DNA from: Planctomycetota bacterium
GTDB lineage: Bacteria > Planctomycetota > Phycisphaerae > WQYP01
Length of the DNA: 7,286 nucleotides
Reading direction: 5' to 3'
NCBI GenBank assembly: GCA_021780285.1
Contig: JAJXZA010000104.1
Location: forward strand, 1-7,286
Shown here piece after piece: positions 5,739 through 7,286 of this stretch. Numbering within the stretch: the stretch's first letter is position 1; each line of letters starts with the position of its first letter. Below the pieces are notes generated by a model. The model had not been told where the DNA came from. It ran no database searches and worked only from the letters and a program-made list of their open reading frames with translations. A program made the position numbers and the translations under genes.

Positions 5739-7286
5739 TCATGGCTGCGTCGGGGCCAACCGGGCTTGCCAAAGCGCGCCGTTGGGCGTGTCTTTTACTT
5801 CCACGCCCAGCGCCGTGAGCTGCTGACGCAGTATGTCTGCGGCGGCAAAATCTTTGGCAGCGCGCGCCGCGGCCCGCTGTTGCATCAGGTCATTGACCCG
5901 CGCCACGGTCTGGGCCGGCAACGGCCGCAGAGGAGCAAATACCACCCCCAGCACGCCATCCACCCGGCGCAGGGCCAGCAGCGCCGAGCGAGCCTGCGGA
6001 TAGCTGAACTTTCGCTGCTTGGCCAGCGGGCCGGCCCAGCTAAATACCGCCGCCAGCGCTCCTGATATATTCAAATCATCATCCATGGCGCGCGTAAACT
6101 CATCGAGCATGGTTTGTTCGCCAGGCTCCAGGGCGGGCGTGTGGGCAGCCCCATCGCCATCGCCGGCAGCTTCATCCACCGCGGCCACCGCGCCGGTAAG
6201 GCGCTGGGCCAGGTCGCGCAGGGTTGCAATTGCCGCCGCGGCCTCATGCAGGCTTTGAAGCGTAAAGTTCATCGGTTCGCGATAGCGCGTGGCGATAAGC
6301 GCATAGCGAATAACCAGCGGATCGTAAGCTTTCTCCACCAGGTCGCGTATGGTGAAAAAGTTACCCTTCGATTTCGACATCTTCTCGCCATTAACCATGA
6401 GGTGGCGTGTGTGCATCCAGAAGTTGGCGAACGGCTTGCCGGTGGCGCCTTGCGACTGGGCGATTTCGCACTCATGATGCGGAAAAATGTTGTCTTCGCC
6501 GCCGGTGTGAATATCCAGCGATTCACCGAGAATGCCCATAGCCATGGCGCTGCATTCTATGTGCCAGCCCGGATACCCCTCGCCCCAGGGCGACGGCCAG
6601 CGCATGATGTGGGTTTGGTCGGGCTTCCATAAAAAAAAGTCGGCTGGATGGCGCTTGGCCGCCTGCTCGCTCACGCGCCCGCCGGCCCCATGAGAAAGCC
6701 GCTCGAGCGAATTACCCGAAAGCCTGCCATAATCAGCAAAGCTTCGCACGTCGTAATACACCACCCCGTCGCTTCCGACATAGGCATGCCCGGCGGCAAT
6801 AAGTCGTTGAATCAGCGCGATGAACTCATGAATGTGCTGTGTGGGCCGCGGCATGATGTTTTCGCGGTGCACTGCGTCGGCGGCGTCATGCTCAAGCACC
6901 ACGGCAAGGCCCAGCGTCCGGGCATCCTGCAGAAAGGCGTCAATAAAATACCCCGCCACCTGGTATGGATCGTTGGGATTTTCCACCAGTGCCCGGCCTG
7001 ATTTTTTGTTCTGCTTCATTTTTTCGACCGCGAGTTCCAGCTTGTCGCGGCCGGCGCCATCGGCAAGCTGGTCGTCGGTCATGTGGCCTACGTCGGTCAT
7101 GTTCATCACCTGCCGCACGTTGGCTCCGAGGAACTCAAGATAGCGGTGGAGCACGTCGGCAAATAAAAACGCCCGAAAATTGCCGATGTGCGCATAGTCG
7201 TAAACCGTAGGCCCGCACGAGTACATGCGAATGTCGCTGCCGGCGAGCGGATGCTTGGTATCAGGTCGCGGCCGCAGCGGCTTAAA
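5739..7286 (-). CDS. cysS: Cysteinyl-tRNA synthetase, N-terminus beyond the right edge
   Basis: CysRS activates cysteine with ATP and charges tRNA-Cys in the cytoplasm, and is essential for translation. The frame is open from base 7286, giving 515 residues in the window, and ATG 7226 is internal. Numbered from the edge, the class I HIGH-like motif is YAHIGN, within SCGPTVYDYAHIGN (23-36). The KMSKS loop is exact (302-306, in GEKMSKSKGN). The zinc ligands known from E. coli appear as C24, C245 (HIECSAMAM), H270 and E274 (FPHHECEIAQ). The C-terminal DALR-type anticodon-binding helical domain follows about residue 345, after an Ala/Asp-rich linker. The protein is longer than E. coli's 461 residues because of an insert after TDVGHMTDDQ (about 64-110) and the acidic linker (about 370-385). 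Upstream residues FKPLRPRP fit the usual 'FKPL' just before the catalytic core, so probably only a dozen or so residues are missing. The stop shares an ATGA with the downstream frame. Confidence 0.97.
   Translation of the reverse strand, partial: FKPLRPRPDTKHPLAGSDIRMYSCGPTVYDYAHIGNFRAFLFADVLHRYLEFLGANVRQVMNMTDVGHMTDDQLADGAGRDKLELAVEKMKQNKKSGRALVENPNDPYQVAGYFIDAFLQDARTLGLAVVLEHDAADAVHRENIMPRPTQHIHEFIALIQRLIAAGHAYVGSDGVVYYDVRSFADYGRLSGNSLERLSHGAGGRVSEQAAKRHPADFFLWKPDQTHIMRWPSPWGEGYPGWHIECSAMAMGILGESLDIHTGGEDNIFPHHECEIAQSQGATGKPFANFWMHTRHLMVNGEKMSKSKGNFFTIRDLVEKAYDPLVIRYALIATRYREPMNFTLQSLHEAAAAIATLRDLAQRLTGAVAAVDEAAGDGDGAAHTPALEPGEQTMLDEFTRAMDDDLNISGALAAVFSWAGPLAKQRKFSYPQARSALLALRRVDGVLGVVFAPLRPLPAQTVARVNDLMQQRAAARAAKDFAAADILRQQLTALGVEVKDTPNGALWQARLAPTQP

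Noticed and set aside
6114..6632. Plus-strand open frame of 172 residues
   Set aside because: It lies wholly opposite cysS, whose catalytic motifs prove the minus frame. The protein is Arg/Ala/Gly-rich with no recognisable domain, as expected for an antisense shadow in GC-rich DNA.

Overview
The window carries five protein genes, all on the minus strand, so it reads right to left: cysS (incomplete, entering at the right edge), a large secreted beta-rich protein, an ABC-type ATPase, a small TOPRIM-like DUF4276 protein, and a secreted repeat protein that runs off the left edge. No rRNA, tRNA or CRISPR array is visible. The moderately high GC, secreted TPR-like protein with a 'TLTDGRVINGxML' head domain, and CysRS subtype with a 'TDVGHMTDDQ' motif suggest a Planctomycetota or other PVC-group bacterium. 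That is an inference from style, not a proven placement.

Right part (about 3679-7286): cysS ends in an ATGA junction with the frame of a secreted protein. That protein has a signal peptide, a carboxypeptidase-regulatory-like (Ig-like) domain and a region that looks like a glycosidase-type beta-propeller. The two are probably co-transcribed, although the secreted protein most likely starts at an ATG with its own Shine-Dalgarno 53 nt after the cysS stop.

Middle part (1817-3588): a compact two-gene cassette. An ABC/SMC-like ATPase of the OLD-type AAA_21 class is joined by a 4-nt ATGA overlap to a DUF4276 protein with TOPRIM-like acidic motifs. Related ATPase plus TOPRIM pairs (OLD, Gabija, PARIS) are anti-phage nuclease systems, so this is the best candidate for a defence module. 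A plausible sigma70-type promoter lies just upstream, and the sampled base composition is more AT-rich than in the flanking genes.

Left part (1-1816): directly after the cassette lies a 137-bp element. It has imperfect 25-bp terminal inverted repeats starting TGT and ending ACA, and a CTAG on each side that reads as a 4-bp target duplication. It looks like a MITE or internally deleted insertion sequence. Beyond it a possible promoter leads into the secreted TPR-like protein, of which 515 residues are inside the window.
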